Numbered from the stretch's first letter, positions 13,201 through 25,637 are shown. The stretch is 64,000 nt of DNA from Schistosoma haematobium (GCF_000699445.3 NC_067195.1:19911287-19975286); one strand, 5' to 3'. Numbers and translations are program-made. Notes: generated by a model from the sequence alone, not told the origin.

Positions 13201-13964
13201 TTAGCAAATTCTGAAAGTACTTATAGATTAAGCAAAGAAACATCCTAACAAGACTAATATGTAGTATAATATGACAGCTCATTTCAGTCACGTAAATGGT
13301 GAGTACTCAATCCATATTTGATTTGAAGTTCTTCAGTGATTAATTACTAAAAAGAAACAAAAGTCATGATTGTCTACTGCACCGGTGATTTTATTGATAA
13401 TCTTCAGAATATTTTAAAAACTATAATTACGAATATGTTGTTTAATATGGGATTCTTTATGTTCAGCCGAATAGACTGAAGTAATTATCACTCTCATTAT
13501 TAATTCAGAAAATCCGAAGGATGAACTAAATCTAGAAGCGACCAAGAGTTCTAGGCCGTCATGTGATCACTTTAAAGTAGGGCGTTAACATGTCATCAAA
13601 TGATTATTTAATCCTATACAACATTTTCACCGATGAAACAGTTAAAGAAGCATCTTCGATAATACCTTCTGTTTCATTGAAAGGTTATTAATCTACTTTC
13701 TTCTATCAAAACTCTTTTATAACAAAAAGGACTTCGGAACTCACACCCGATCGCTTCTTAAACATCTAAATAAATATACGGAACTACTATACCTTGCTTG
13801 GATATCACTCTAAAAACGGCATTATAAGTCCGTCAGAAAACTATTCCAATTTTTTTTCAGTTCAGAGTTAATTCCCCTTTACTTTGATAATAACAGTAAG
13901 CTTGAAATTAATTAGATGTAGAATTTAAAATAAATCCATAAGAATACATTTCATGAACAGCTAA
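10266..13964. other. Mostly featureless AT-rich sequence
   Basis: Except for the possible hammerhead relic at 12195-12260, nothing was recognised. Short ORFs have no splice or repeat support. Confidence 0.4.
12195..12260 (-). ncRNA. Possible decayed hammerhead motif of PLE type
   Basis: On the minus strand the sequence reads GCAGCTGATGAGTAGCCGAG, followed by an A-rich box and then ATTCTGCTAG. The CUGAUGA core is present, and GCAG/CTGC could form stem I around it with an AUU cleavage triplet. Stem II cannot close as written and GAAA is replaced. PLEs are known to carry hammerheads; this could be such a relic or chance. Confidence 0.3.
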
Positions 13965-14160
13965 TTCAAAAATTTACCCATACTGTGGTGCGTGCTACTA
14001 ATGTCGACAGATATAAGTAGTATGTATTACCAGTCGAAAGTGAAATACCTAGAGACAGAAGTTTAAGAATATTAAAGAAAAGAGAACGAGAACAGAGAGT
14101 GATTAGTATGGAAACGAAGGAACAATCAAGTCTGAGAGGGATGATTGACATTTTGAGAAT
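13965..14160 (-). repeat. Dispersed repeat 'E', copy 1
   Basis: On the minus strand it shares CACTCTCTGTTCTC and GGTAATACATACTACTTATA with the plus-strand stretch at 25255-25400. Any open frame in it is probably incidental. Nature unknown. Confidence 0.55.
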
Positions 14161-14343
14161 GAAGTATTTACTTTATGGTTCTTAGATTTTACTAAGATGT
14201 TCTGTAATTTTGTGTTCAAGTACATCAGATTGTCCCCACTTGTGTTCTCGTTCACTACAATACTCTTTCAAAGTAGAATATACTTAACTGCAGAATTCGA
14301 GTTAATGTCACAAGTTACATAATTGTCATTTGATCGATTCTAG

Positions 14344-14858
14344 TGTGGAGGCTCGTTAATTTTGTCGTCATTTAGATCGGACGATGTTCGTCGAAAGGCT
14401 CTCCACTTTAGTGGCCCGGGATCTGACTCCAAGTAGATCGTATGAATGTTATATTATCGCCTATCCTCGTGTATAATCATCGACTTAAATCGCGTTAGTC
14501 AATAACGCAACTGAATAAGTCGAATAACGAGAATGGACTAGTGAATACATATATTTTGTATATAAAGCGAAAGGAATAGAGAGAAGAGAAACAACGCAGG
14601 GTGGAGATGGCTGGTAAGCCGACTCCCATTTAACCAAGCCTTAATCAATATTTATAGTTACACAGAAGTAAGTTACAGACATGTGATGAGTAATGGGATG
14701 AGAAATGTTCACACACCTACGCGCTCATATAAAAACAGTCAAGATTGATAAGCGAATAAATAACAAGGTCAGAATGTGACTCAAGTAGAATGAACAGAAT
14801 AGGTTGTCTGAAAGCTAGAATAATGTAATATGGGCTTAACATAATAACCGACATTACA
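14344..14858 (+). mobile_element. Solo LTR of an LTR retrotransposon
   Basis: The 515-bp block begins TGTGGAGGCTCG and ends CGACATTACA, giving the TGT...ACA ends typical of LTRs. It is flanked by the direct 4-bp repeat CTAG (14340-14343 and 14859-14862). Inside are a TATA-like TATATAAAG (near 14560) and AATAAA (near 14753), in the right order for promoter and poly(A) signal. No primer-binding site, gag or pol is seen on either side, so this is probably a solo LTR left by recombination. A Ty3/gypsy origin is a guess. The orientation is taken from the TATA and poly(A) order. Confidence 0.65.
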
Positions 14859-14862
14859 CTAG

Positions 14863-15779
14863 TTTGAACATTCGGTTCACCCTACTTATTCGATCTAAGT
14901 GGTAAAATAAGAATTAGTATTCTGATTCTGATATGATGTAAGTAAGATAATTCATTTTAAGCAATGTTCTCAGTAGAAAGAGAAATTTGAATCAATTTAA
15001 AACCACAATTTAAGTTACTACATCAATCGAAAACTTCTTTTCAGAGGTCTTACTAATAAACTGAAATTTATTTACATTTAAACATTTTGATTATCGAAAT
15101 GGAGTAAACTTTGTCTTTGAAAACAGTATGGGTTTTAATAATTCCGTTGTGAATACTTTTTTGCATGTACTTAAGAGAAACTGAGGAAAATAGCTAGTGT
15201 AGTTATTGTTCAGTTGTTCATATTTTGACTGAAACTTCAGCAGTTTTATTTGACATATATCCATATATGCCAGTTCAACACCTTTAAGTGTTCAGTATGG
15301 AAATGCAAAATAACATGCTTTTCTACTATCTAGGGATGAAAGAGTCCAACGTATTCTGACCTCAGTAACAAGATTAAACCAGATTAGGAATTCAAGTTTC
15401 ATCGTGAACAGATCTTTTTACTCTAAACTGCAATCCTATTGAATTGATGAATATAAGGTAAATGGATAGTCAAAAATATTAGGTCACATTCTATCACCTG
15501 TGTAAAATATTAAATTATTCAACTATTCATTTAAATAAATAAAGATGAAAAGTTAAGTAAGTTTCGGAATACATAACAAATGGCAGTATGGTAAAGCATT
15601 CATTTATATCAGTATAACACATTGAGTTAAAGCGATTTACAAAGATTAAACAATACACAACGCTGTTGGATGTCGAAAAGATGTTTTACTTGTTATGTCT
15701 TGTTATTACCGACCTAGTTAGGCCTATCATTCCCCATAAAACATAAACCACCGACCAAGGATATCCAACCAACTATATA
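14863..15779. other. No feature seen
   Basis: AT-rich. The last 90 bases may be the 3' UTR of the RTE remnant that follows on the minus strand. Confidence 0.4.
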
Positions 15780-16240
15780 CTGGCTCTCTTTTACAGGCGT
15801 TGTCAAGTGCTACTGTTGATCTTGATGTTTTCCTCAGATTCATGGTGCAGTCTCTACTTCAGTTTGCCTCAAGCATTACAGGTTAGGAACTGCTTTGAGA
15901 TGCAGTTTGACAACCTTCACAATGTGTGTCTTATCCATTTCAAGAATCTCTTCTTAGTTTCCTCTTTGACCGGTGGCTGGTTTATTCGCCACATGCACAA
16001 ATTACTAGTGTTGATTCCAGATCAATGCGTCTGGAGTATATTAAATACATAGCTGTCTGCAAACACCGGTACATTTTTGATGGTTGTGGTAGTTCTCCGA
16101 GTTTTAGTTCAGTACAATAGAACAATTCCGACATTGGTGTTAACAATCCTGACTTTAGTCTTGACTGGCAGTTATTTTGAGTTTCAGATATTCTTCAATT
16201 GTAGGAATGATCTCCTTGTTTTGAGACATTTGTCTTCATA
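15780..16240 (-). pseudogene. RTE/SR2-like retrotransposon, C-terminal remnant
   Basis: The minus-strand translation matches the region after the RT domain of RTE-type elements as I know them. It reads through the remnants VRIVNTNV-like and CMWRINQPPVKEETKKRFL, then the WIRHTL motif, with many stops and shifts. It corresponds base for base with 20800-21480 on the plus strand and shares its AAAGTCAGGATTGT segment without any insertion. Flanking bases 15690-15780 may be the element's 3' UTR. It is not functional. Confidence 0.7.
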
Positions 16241-16554
16241 TCTGCATCACATTCTTCTTGTTTAGCGACGGCATTGCCCATTTATGTAGAGCATTCTAGC
16301 TTGAAACAAACGAGTACAATTTTTCAGTTTTTAGGTGTAACACTTAAATGAATCATTATCTTGACACTAAGGCTTAACAGCCTGTCGAAAAATACAGATA
16401 ACTAGTTTACCACTTCTCTCATTCCTAATTTTGGTTAATTTACCTTAAAATAAGACTGATAAATAGACTGTAGAATTTTTGAAGAAATTGCTCAGAGAAG
16501 TCGTAAAGCATAGTAAACATGATAGTCTTTTAATTTTTTAAAAAAATTTTAAAT

Positions 16555-17722
16555 TTGAAGATGAACAGGAATTTTATTATATCACTGGGTGTACCATCAC
16601 GAAATTTGGCAGAAGCAGTTTATTTCGCTTGTAGTGAGCTACCAAGTAGACGAGGATATGTTAGTATTATCACTTCCTACTTGAAAGAAATGATCCTTAT
16701 ATGCACCATGAACATACATTTTCTGTTTAATAGGGATTTATATTTATTGTATAACGGTTTTGATATGAGTTCTCTACTAGATCCAGTTCAAGCAGTGACA
16801 ATTTCACATTTCTAAACATAAGAGTGAAGCCCAAAACCTATTAGAAACATGTAATACAATTCAACAAGCAGTTTGCTTCACAAAAGAAAAGGAAAACTAC
16901 AACATCACCCTCCTTCCTAGCGTCTTATTGACAAGAAGGCCTAACGGCAAAATAAAACAAAGTGTTTACCTTAACCAACTGAACCAAGTCAATATTTATA
17001 TTTTTGAGTTCTTATCTATTGCAATATAACCGACATTTAGGTAAATGCCTGATCCATAAAGCCATAGTCATTTATCCCGATGACGAGTTTGGAGTTGAAT
17101 TAACAATTATCTGTGATCTACTGAACCAAAACAGATATCCGTCATAGTTTGTAGCAAAACATATCTAACAAAATCTAGAGTAAAATCATCGACAGTGTCA
17201 AAGAAACAATTATTTTTGTGAATACAATTTGAAGATTATATAGACAGTGAGATAATGACACGACGTATAGGAAAAGTCAGAAAACGAACTCAGCGAGATT
17301 ATGCCCTTCTTTCTCCAGCCAGCCATTAGCGAGTTCACAAAATAAATAGAGACTATCTAGTTCCACTGCCTCCATGTAAAATTATCAGTTTAACTACTCT
17401 TGTGTAACCAGTTGTAGTTGATATGTAACCAGGCAAACACATAATCGTATTTCCAAGCCTAATCTTCGTGATTGATCAAAGGACGAAAAAAACAATGAGA
17501 AGCTATGTCTTGACGAATTTCGTAGATACCTGTCACCACACTGACATAAATTTGGCTTTCGAAATATTTTATGGGATATTATTAAAATTAACTAATAGTT
17601 CCAGAATATGTCTTTTATATATACACACACCAGAGTCTGTAGGTGTGCACATCAATCAACCCAATTTTAGTGTACAGAAAATGTTTTTACAGCTTCTTAA
17701 TTTACCATGGTCTTTTTCTTAG
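16555..17722 (+). pseudogene. Penelope-like element remnant: end of RT plus GIY-YIG region
   Basis: From 16844 to 17722 a single frame, broken by several in-frame stops, shows the C-terminal part of a PLE polyprotein. It includes LLTRRPNGKIKQSVY (the end of the RT), a degraded linker, then the C-terminal GIY-YIG region with FVDTCHHTDINLAFEIFYGI and, at the end, QKMFLQLLNLPWS. Upstream (16555-16815), in another frame, ISLGVPSRNLAEAVYFACSEL resembles the RT motif that normally reads SMGSP. PLE-encoded enzymes copy the element at broken or nicked DNA ends. The stops and the frame change at about 16815-16844 show it is dead. The family assignment is from pattern memory. Confidence 0.7.
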
Positions 17723-17854
17723 TTACTCTTAATTTTAGTAAAATTTCAGTTACTCCCAATTTTAGTTTACAATCTTACTTTCACATAGTTTTTCTTACTA
17801 ATCTGATTACCCGATTTTCTTTGTATCCCTTTTACTAATTATGTATTAATACAG

Positions 17855-18025
17855 TTGATTGCTGGCTCAGTGATCTGGAGGTTAAGCGTCCGTGTGCGAG
17901 ACAGAAGATCCTGAATTCGAGTCCGGCGTGAGGTATCATGGATGCACATTGCTAACAAACGGCCGTCCAGTGCTTTCAGGTAGTCAATGGTGGTCTAATA
18001 TTGATTAGTTCATGGTTTCAACGAA
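17855..18025 (+). mobile_element. Family-A SINE copy with the hammerhead core deleted
   Basis: It has an A-box-like GCTGGCTCAGTGATCTGGAG, a B-box-like GAATTCGAGTCCGG, and the 3' tail TTTCAGGTAGTCAATGGTGG. Between GATGCACATTGCT and GGCCGTCCAGTGC most of the catalytic core is missing, leaving both stem I halves but no ribozyme. Confidence 0.75.
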
Positions 18026-20104
18026 ACCATCAATCACTTGGTATAAATCATATTACTAATTAAATAGTGTTTTTAATGTCTTGATGGGAATATTTACAAC
18101 GTAAACAGTAAACGAAAAGTGAGACCCAAGCACATAACAGCAAAGTCAATGATGAATTTTCTTAAAGACTTCCCCACAAATCAGGACTATCCTATGTAAT
18201 GTATGAAACACGTGTCGTACTTTGTTACTTATTTTTGTGTTTCATTTCGAAATTTCGTGATTGTTGCTATAATATTCGTTACTCAATCAACTTGTAAAAC
18301 AATATTTTGATTATAGATTAGCAGATAATTAACAACATTAGCATCATTCTGTTCTTATAGTGTGAAATCGGATTTATATACAAGTAGAGGAAAGTTAAAC
18401 GTGAAATATTTTGCTGAAATTTTGACACATTGTTAAATTAGTGAAATGACATCTATTCAAGGCAAATTATACCTAGTGGAAAGGCAAATGTTGTCTAGCA
18501 ATATGATATACAACAAAAGGTATGCCGAGGAAAATAAAATAATAAAAATATATATCGAGTTTTTTTTACAGTTTGACAAATTGACTTTCAGACAAGTGTA
18601 AAATATTCCTACTTTTCGAGTTACCAAATGGTAAATGTTTATGTTATGCAATATGTATATATATGGCTATGTTTTATGTTCGTTAGGAGCTACGGTGATT
18701 TAAAACTAAGAACCATGAACTACTAGATAGATCAAACAGCTGATACATACGATACTAACGGTTATCTCTAAAGCGGTGGGGCAAAAGTGGTCAGAAAAAG
18801 CTTGATATTAAAGAAGTCACAGTTAAAATAGAATAACTTCGTATATATATCAACCGAAAATCACCTTGAGATTCAGCTGAATTATCAAACTAAAAGGCAT
18901 AACAACCAATCAAACAGCGTCACAGGTCAGTGCAGAAATTTGAATTGGAAAAAAAGTCATTGAGGTTATCTTTCACGGAAGAACTAATATTTATTAGCAA
19001 AATAACAAATAATCATGGGTTTCCCTAGCGTATATCTAACAGAGTAACCACTAGATCAGATAATTAATTAGACCAGTTCATTAAGCGACAACTTTAGACA
19101 ACGTTTTCAAATAAAATTACAAAATATGAAAGTGAAATATGATGTGTTATCCAATCTTTAACAGGAAGTAATATAAACTTCGGGATTCCTTGAAAAGAGA
19201 TAGTCACTAAACAGTTGTTTCACTTCAATTTGACTTTGCTTAGCTATGAGCAATCCTAAGACAAAATATGTCACAACATTCAATGTTATACTTATTTTAG
19301 GATATAGTGACTGGAATTAAGCCAAACTAAATAAAAGAATATCATAGTACATTCTGTTTTATTTAAGGCGGCTTTTTAATATTTCTGTTTAAAAATACAA
19401 TAGATTGATATTTATTCTAACGGGAAACACAAGATCTCAAATGTCGCTACGTTAACTGACTGATATAATAATAATAATAACAGCCACGATTTTTAAAAGT
19501 CAATGTGAATTGATGAAAAATGTGTTTGTGATCATTGGACATGCGCCACAAATGTACGTTACTATATACCAAAAATATAATATTGAATGAAACCATTAAT
19601 AATAATAATAATAATCAGTCAGTTGGTAAAAGAAAATTAAATACCTGGGACAAATATATGTAGATTGAAGTTACGATACTTCTTTCCAGAACAATGATAG
19701 ACTGACAAAACGAAATTTAGAGAAATGAAAATGTTAATTTCAAATGAAATGCCGAACTAGTTCTAAGAAATGTCATAAGACATATCAAGAAGGAAAATTA
19801 ATGCTTTGAATCTCAATAGGAAAAAGGCTATGATAGAGATCTCACAACTGCTTTCAGGCTATCCCAGAAAATATTTCCAGAAGTCTTTATCTCCCCCAAT
19901 ATATTCGAACCAGGTAATTGCTGACTACAATGAATAATGAGAGATTACTTTTATGTGATCCCTTCTGCTTTATTCTAATGAATTACTACTGCTAATTGAA
20001 AATGAATATTTCTTCACACACTGTGTTTTCAATATTTTATTTTTGTCTCAAGACCATACTTATTGTTATAACAGTGGGGTTCCGTAACAATTTTAATCTT
20101 TTTT
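18026..20104. other. No feature seen
   Basis: AT-rich with small (TAA)n runs near 19465 and 19600. No gene, SINE or retrotransposon was recognised. Confidence 0.5.
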
Positions 20105-20876
20105 AATATCCAGAGCGACCAGTCGATAACAAAGGAGACAGACCAACCAACGATATTTAAGAGCAACGAACAGACGGGTAGAAAACTTTAAAGAGCTCTT
20201 GAATAAACAGACACCGATGAAACAATCGAACTTCAAAACAGCATGCACAGCCGACCTCCCTACAAATGAATAGAGGAATACTGTGAAATCCTCTTCAACA
20301 CTATGGAGTCTCTGAAAAGATCGTCAACGTCACACGGGACTTCAAAGAGAGACTGAGCCAAAATGACATGCATTGAGGGCAGGTCACAGATCCCTTCCAA
20401 GTGAAGACTATTGTCATATAAGGCTGACTACTAACGTTTTTCCTCTTTATTTCTGGTTGTCGACTGGATTATGAGGACCTTCAAATCTCAAAAGAAGCAC
20501 GAATCACAGTGGAGAGCTCCAAGGCAACTGAAGTATTCAGACTTTGTGGATGACTTGGCTCTGTTATCGTACATACGGCCAAAATTGGAGACGAGGACAC
20601 CCGGTGTAATAGCGTCTCCCAAAGAAGGAGGCCCCAATATTCGCGAGAAAAGGAGCAAAACTCTAGAACACAACTCAACAAGTCGAAACAAAATCAAGTT
20701 TGATCGCGAGGCTATAGGAAAGGTAGAAGGCTCAAAACAAATGAGCAACACCGTCGCTATACATGAAGAATCTGATGTAGATGTGAAGGCGAATTCCTCG
20801 AAACAAGGAGATCATTCCTGCAATTGGAGATTATCTGAAACTCAAAATAACTGTCAGTCAAGGCTAAAGTCAGGAT
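20105..20876 (+). pseudogene. RTE/SR2-like reverse transcriptase remnant, 5' part
   Basis: The translation shows RT palm-domain pieces: QVTDPFQVKT (around 20380, frame 1), then after a frameshift VVDWIMRTFKSQKKHESQW and the catalytic-box region KYSDFVDDLALLSYI (around 20540), where the usual FADD reads FVDD. It continues to KLETRTPG... and ends QSRLKSG. RTE enzymes prime reverse transcription from nicked target DNA. Stops, a frameshift and an insertion (20877-21256) show it is inactive. The rest of the element resumes at 21257. Confidence 0.78.
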
Positions 20877-21256
20877 AATTACCTGATAATTACCATGTGC
20901 TTACCGATGACTAGCCTCGTGAGTGAATTCTCGGAGTTCTAGTGAGAAGCCGTGACTAGTGGAGGTATCTACTTCAGTACAGTGGAAGATGGTCGCACAA
21001 TTTCGCGGATTGGTTGAGGTTAGACATTAACTCAGTTGAATGCCGACTCAGTGGTCTAGTGGTTAAGCATTCGCGCATGAGACTGAAGGCACTGGGTTTG
21101 AATCCCGAGGGCCGGGTTGTGGGTGCACACTGCTAAAGAGTCCCACGATAGGACAAGATGGCCGTCCAGCGCTTCTAGGTTTTCAATGGTGGTCTAAAAT
21201 CAATCGGTTCATGTTTTCAATCAAAAACTTAACATTCTCCACAACCCTATACTGAT
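20877..21256 (+). mobile_element. Full-length family-A HHR-SINE inserted in an RTE pseudogene
   Basis: The 380-bp insert is flanked by the 11-bp direct repeat AAAGTCAGGAT (20866-20876 and 21257-21267), a target-site duplication. It starts with a leader containing GAGTGAATTCTCGGAGTTC and GTGAGAAGCCGTGACTAG. It then has the tRNA-like boxes (CTCAGTGGTCTAGTGGTTAA; GGGTTTGAATCCC), a decayed hammerhead (CTAAAGAG for CUGANGAG, AAGA for GAAA), and the tail CTCCACAACCCTATACTGAT. It gives the limits of one complete unit. The ribozyme is probably inactive. Confidence 0.85.
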
Positions 21257-21480
21257 AAAGTCAGGATTGTCAGTATCAATGTTGGAATGGTTCTATTGTA
21301 CAGATAACTAGTACAATTATCACCAAAAATGTACAGGTATTTATAGACAGCTTTGAACGTAATATACTCCAGATGCATTGATCTAAAATTGTCACTAATA
21401 CTTTGCTCACGTGGCGAATAAACCAGCCACCGATCGAAGAACAGACTAAGAAGAGATGCTTGAGATGCTCACGTAAATTT
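21257..21480 (+). pseudogene. RTE/SR2-like remnant, 3' continuation
   Basis: It continues the RTE sequence broken at 20876, reading VRIVSINVGMVLLY-like and then WRINQPPIEEQTKKRC in broken frames. It aligns with the minus-strand remnant at 15780-16240 and ends near 21480, where similarity to the C-terminal tail fades. Confidence 0.7.
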
Positions 21481-21664
21481 TTATGTCCATTAAACTCTTC
21501 ATTCACTTTAGTAAACCCATATGCCTCTGTAGTCACAGAATGCCTGGAGAAACTCGAGTCAAGTAAGCGAAACCTTTCTCAGACTTACAAAAATGTTACT
21601 AGTCACACTGATAACATCAAACAAACGTATCTAATATTCATCTACATATTTTGGCGGACTGGCT

Positions 21665-22010
21665 TCTAACCTTCAACCTAGCTTAGTTTGATACTTAGTT
21701 GCAACAAAAACTACAGCTTATTTGGTTATATCAATCAGTTTAGGACGAAATATTGGCTGTCTACTAAGGCGCGAGATGAGCTTGATGCGAACCGGATCAT
21801 GAACAGAGTCCATATGAGTAATGCAAAACGAGCGATAGTCTTACACACAACCACGACGTTTAGATGATCGCGTTGTGATTAATATGAATCCAGGCTTGAC
21901 TTGTAGGGGAGGATGCCAGACAGCACACTGGCAACCGATGAGGCCCCTTTGGTTACCTTAACGACTTTCCTCTGTGCCAAGACGCCAAATTTGAATATTT
22001 AAATTCCAGG
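21665..22010. other. Unidentified G/C-richer block
   Basis: This stretch is visibly richer in G and C than its neighbours and non-coding. It includes GGCGCGAGATGAGCTTGATG and GGTTACCTTAACGACTTTCC. It looks like part of a transposable element, but I could not match it to other blocks in the window or to a family. Confidence 0.3.
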
Positions 22011-23849
22011 TTAACACCACAATCTCTGTAGAACGCTTTAATTGAACGCTTCAACTGATAATAGAATTAATATTTGGTTACATCCGAACTTTAATCACGT
22101 GAACTTAAGGGGAGATATGAAAAAGACATGATTTACCTCACTGTTAGACTAGATTTTACTAGTATAATATAACATCTCTTACTAATCGTATAAGATTTAT
22201 TAAATTAAATGATAAGCATTGATAAAAGTGGTTAAAATTTATTTTTAGTGATAACTGGCGTTTGTATTAAACTTTAGGTGAATCTGTTGCTCGATAGAGC
22301 TGTTAATGTGTAATTTAAATTGTTAATGTTTAATCATACATATTATCTATAGAATGAAACCTTTCATCTAATGAATAGTTCATGATTTAAGGCAATAAAA
22401 TAAAGTAAATTTTGGTCAAAAGCGGGACTAAATAGAATAAAAAACTAATAACCTTTAAATAGGTCATTATTTTCATTGAGGTCATTTTATACGTTCGTTT
22501 CACTTTCTATTTCGTGTTGGCTTTCTTTCCTCGAAACTATTTTTTTTTTACCATCAATTACGTAAACATCTTAATTTGGCGCCAAACAGTAGATAAAACA
22601 TTATTGAGTAATAAAAATATCCCTAATTTACAATACTGATCGTACCAAAAATAAATGGAATGAAATCAGTTGACGGTTTATTTTTAATCTGTTACTTTTA
22701 TTATATGACATTTGCTTACTTTTTGTTAAATGATAAAAGGAAAATAAATGACAGTTGAATGTCGTAAAAAAAGAACCTTTTTTTTGATACCTTCTTTGTG
22801 TTTATAGCTTAGTGGCTCTTTAAGTGAATTGGAGCAATACATATAAACGGTGCATCCATATGGTTAGAACGCTAAATAAATTGAATGAGTCTTTTTTCTA
22901 TCAAATTTCGTTCCCGATTATTTAGTATTGGAGCTATACAATCAATCCTCTAAGTATTTGAAATTAGCAGCTATTGATTTTGATATTTGACTGATTTTCT
23001 GCGTGTATCATCCAATGAGCGCTTTCACTCTTTATCAGCTTCACTCATTATATTACGTGTATATATTTATGGACTGTTCATTAGCTGATATTACCAGAAT
23101 ACTTAAGTTAAAACAGGTTGGAGAAATTGAATTCAATATAAATCCTACGTTCATAATTGAAAATAGAGTAAAAAATCGTATCATAGCTTCTGCATAATGT
23201 CATCATACATCATTCTAACGTCGAATCGTTAGCACATTGATAAATGATTAACATACGGTTTAAGTAACTTCTGTTGAACAACCGATAAATGCACCTAATA
23301 TTTATAGAATTCTACTAAAACAATATTACACTTCAGGAATAATATATTTAGTGGAGACTGAGTTATCTCACTTGTACTAATATTAGCTCATGAAATTGAG
23401 TTTGAATGAACTTGTGAATCATAAGCATTTAAATTATTTACAGTAATTAGGTAGTTACGAACTTAATTTATTAACGGTCAGAGGAACTCGACAACACTAT
23501 TGGTTCACGGAACAACATACACATAATATTCAAGAATAATCAGATCATAGATTTCTATCCTCTACAACAACCCAGGCCAAAACAATTTTCGTTTGATTAC
23601 TTGTTACAAAAACGATATCGTCACCGAATACATTCGGCGATAACTTAGATGGTATTCGCTAGGAGTAACTCTTTTTGTTAAGAAAAGTAAAATTACATTA
23701 CGTACGTTACTCATTTCGAAACATTGTAATTATGCTGCATTTTCAACATTTTCCTGCACACGTTAGTGAGAATTATCTTCTAGGATATTTTATAATTTGC
23801 CAGAAGAATTGAATCCCATCCTAAAAACAAACAGAGTTAAAGCTTTGCA
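22011..23849. other. No feature seen
   Basis: AT-rich with homopolymer runs. The ORF at 23003-23197 lacks splice or repeat support. Confidence 0.4.
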
Positions 23850-24235
23850 CAGAACATCCAACACTTGAAAATGCTTTGGTTATAATAAAGGAAAATATTC
23901 TGTTTACATCCACAAAAAATTGTGTCTACACATTAGGTTGTGTCGATTGTAATACGTTCTTTGTTGGAGAGTGTTTTCGTGAAATATGGACTTGCTTCTG
24001 CGAACACTTAAACGACATCAAAAGATCTAATAATCCTGTGGAGTTGGAAAATCTATAAATTAAACAGGCAATAGCAGTACAGGTTATTTTGAATAACCAC
24101 CAAGTCGAGATTACAAATATATAGATAATCCTAAAAGGTCTTTCCAATTATAAAGAAAGCCGAGTAGCTTAAACATTTCGTTTGATACTAAACTCCCCTG
24201 TCCTCAACAGGAAAGAAGGACTGACTACTTACTCA
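23850..24235 (+). pseudogene. GIY-YIG endonuclease fragment of a Penelope-like element
   Basis: The frame from about 23870 reads NCVYTLGCVDCNTFFVGE, then a CEHLND segment, then KRSNNPVELENL and a stop. The similarity continues in frame past the stop (KQAIAVQVILNNHQVEI, then LNSPVLNRKEGLT). The order Tyr, Cys-x2-Cys, Gly-Glu, Glu-His matches the GIY-YIG nickase domain found at the end of PLE proteins. The domain normally nicks target DNA for priming. It differs from the remnant at 16555-17722, suggesting another PLE lineage. It has at least three in-frame stops and is dead. Confidence 0.6.
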
Positions 24236-25254
24236 TCCACCTTGATCTATTTATTATAACAATAAATGTGGCTTTGTTCATATCTTACACAACTAATACA
24301 TGCCTACACACAGATTACAACACTGCTACTTCATATTGGAAATTTCACATTTTTCATATCCATACAAATAGACAAATCGATGCATCACACAGAATTATTG
24401 ACCCAAATTTAACATGACATTGACGTGACCAGACCTATTCTAACTTTAATATCGACTGAACTAAATATTCTGCCTTGTTCATTTTTTCTAGTTAAACTTG
24501 TGTTAATTTAAAACGGTTATTTCTTCGCTCAATTTGAAGTAGATTACACTATGTCAGAAAACATCAGAAATCCAAATTTCTATTCATTAGAATATCACAA
24601 AGATGTTACCATTTTATTATTACCTTTCTACCATTGTTCAATCGATTAGAAATTGCATTTTTCAGTTTATAAACTAAAATCTCTTCCTATCATTCTGATA
24701 TGTGATTAAGAATTAGAGAGTAGGTCCCCTATGGTAATATCTTTTAACCCTAATAATTTATTTATTATTGTAGCAAAATACAATAGAATTACAAGGTGAC
24801 TTTTTATTTGTATATCCCATTTGAGGATTAATAGTAATCAAATACGGAAGCCATATTGTCGCTTTTTCAGACTAAAAACAATAAATGTTAATTAAAAATG
24901 AAGTCAATTATAAATCATAGTAATGATCTTCGTTGTAGAAACAGGATTGCATATCCTGGTTATGTTGTTTGTAAGTGTCAGTTAAACAGTTAAAAATGTA
25001 CTGTGGTTGGTCTAACCTGAAATTATCCACCTTTTTAATAATGATTCTGCATTTGCATTAGGAAATTAATTTTATTTTAAGTAAATATATGACGCTCCAC
25101 TTACCATAAATTATAGATGAAATTTTAATGGACGAGAACTCAAATGGAGAAAACCAGTTTCCTGGTTGAATGCAAAATTACACAGTGGGTTCATAAAATA
25201 TGAAAATCATACATTAAATACATTATTGGCACATCTTCCATCAGTTGTCCTTCA
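24236..25254. other. No feature seen
   Basis: AT-rich sequence after the PLE fragment. No further PLE sequence could be followed. Confidence 0.4.
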
Positions 25255-25400
25255 TATACATCATGATTCTTCCAATTCTGTCCTTATTTCAGTTGCTCTC
25301 TGTTCTCCTCAACTTAATCTCATTCTGGCGGATATTCCACTCTCGATTGCTGGTACATACTACTTATATCGTTTAGTTCAAGTAGTATATACCATAATAT
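25255..25400 (+). repeat. Dispersed repeat 'E', copy 2
   Basis: Shares TTGCTCTCTGTTCTCCTC and GCTGGTACATACTACTTATA with the minus-strand block at 13965-14160. Nature unknown. Confidence 0.55.
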
Positions 25401-25637
25401 AAGCACAGTTTGCGTAAAATACAAAATGTTAGTCGAGACCAATAATCCAAAGTATACTGATATATTTCTTAATCAATACAAGAGCTGTTAATTGTCAAAG
25501 AAAATTTAGCTGTTTATACTTCGATCTTATGTTTGACTGTGAAAGAATGCAACACAAAACTAACGATATTTGTCCATCTCGTCATTGACTTGAATCTCCT
25601 CTTGAGCTTATGATAGTAAGTGATAGAAAGCTATTTT

